Position numbers and translations under genes: made by a program. DNA of 28,871 nt, taken from NCBI GenBank assembly GCA_009602725.1, contig WELB01000077.1, forward strand, positions 155,066-183,936. Reading direction: 5' to 3'. Positions 28,605 through 28,871 of the stretch are shown here, piece by piece. Each line of letters opens with the position of its first letter. Positions within the stretch are counted from its first letter, which is position 1. Source of the stretch: Spirogloea muscicola. Taxonomy: Eukaryota; Streptophyta; Zygnematophyceae; Spirogloeales; Spirogloeaceae. Under the pieces are notes generated by a model. The model did no database searches and was not told the origin of the DNA. It saw nothing but the letters and a program-made list of their open reading frames with translations.

Positions 28605-28700
28605 ACGGAGAAAGGGCTCGGCCATTGAGGATAGGGCTGGGACAGCCAGCCCAAAAAAGGAATGAACAAAGTACCAGAAGGGGGCTAGGCGAAGCACTAA
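28605..28700 (+). repeat. Repeat B, longest copy
   Basis: AGAAAGGGCTCGGCCATTGA, GGATAGGGCTGGGACAGCCA, GCCCAAAAAAGGAATGAACA and AAGTACCAGAAGGGGGCTAG, continuing GCGAAGCACTAATTAGGAAG. It mirrors the minus-strand copy at about 930-1045. It begins about 70 bases upstream of the XRCC4 ATG, so it lies in that gene's promoter or 5' UTR. Confidence 0.7.
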
Positions 28701-28754
28701 TTAGGAAGACAAGCACAAAAAGAAACAAAGCAGCTACGAATCACTAGGGCAAGG

Positions 28755-28850
28755 CGAGAAGTGCTCGCCCATAGAGAAGAGTGGCTGGCAACGAGAGAAG
28801 GCGCGCGGTGCGCATGAAATTAAAGCGAGGAAGAAGTGGCACTCCCAATG
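28755..28850 (+). repeat. Repeat modules shared with 2321-2355 and repeat D
   Basis: GAAGTGCTCGCCCATAGAG plus AAGAGTGGCTGGCA matches 2323-2355 exactly. It is followed by GAAGGCGCGCGGTGCGCATG, the start of repeat D as at 6751 and 12835. The D copy is cut off by the terminal A run. Confidence 0.65.
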
Positions 28851-28871
28851 AAAAAAAAAAAAAAAAAAAAA
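28851..28871 (+). repeat. Terminal run of 21 A
   Basis: The last 21 bases are all A, directly after repeat D-like sequence. This could be a retroelement poly(A) tail or a contig end caused by the homopolymer. Nothing lies beyond it to decide. Confidence 0.9.

Overview
The window is nuclear DNA of a eukaryote with many spliceosomal introns. A green alga, perhaps trebouxiophyte-like, fits best. First exons are very GC-rich and alanine/proline-rich, most introns are GT-AG, and several genes have their closest remembered relatives in land plants and algae: RBM48, a plastid-type double thioredoxin-fold protein, and a plant-type 2-oxoglutarate-oxygenase-like protein. No prokaryotic operon, CRISPR array or RNA gene is supported. 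There is one 807-base run of N (17064-17870) and a single N at 11551.

Region 1-2600 is a mosaic of eroded dispersed repeats. RBM48 (+, 2684-4834), a splicing factor with one RRM, follows. Region 4835-8030 is again repeats, including 5'-truncated fragments that resemble the C-terminal region of non-LTR retrotransposon polyproteins. A short membrane-anchored protein resembling selenoprotein S/VIMP (+, 8108 to about 9089) converges on an acyl-protein-thioesterase-like serine hydrolase (-, 9860-11550). Region 11640-14630 is a second repeat block. Region 14631-15300 holds a possible eroded protein-kinase-like segment on the minus strand.

From 16216 the window is gene-dense. An unrecognised protein with repeated RQxS motifs runs leftward out of the N gap. 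A long gene runs rightward out of it (17872-22070) and appears to fuse an oxygenase fold that has lost its iron ligands to an ARID-like DNA-binding domain. This gene converges on a plastid-targeted protein with two thioredoxin/GST-N folds (-, 22291-25303). After a retroelement fragment that carries a nested 72-bp foldback insertion, XRCC4 (-, 26778-28534), the non-homologous end-joining scaffold, closes the gene block. The window ends in another repeat and a run of 21 A.

The genes look like independent single-copy housekeeping or nuclear-regulatory loci rather than one pathway. Three of them (oxygenase-ARID, double thioredoxin-fold, XRCC4) each need one extra base to keep frame, two of these next to a short G or A run. 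That pattern is best explained by base deletions in the assembly. The main unusual items are the pseudo-oxygenase/ARID fusion, the hairpin repeat superfamily with one clean target-site duplication, and a conserved TDEE phosphosite-like motif in XRCC4.
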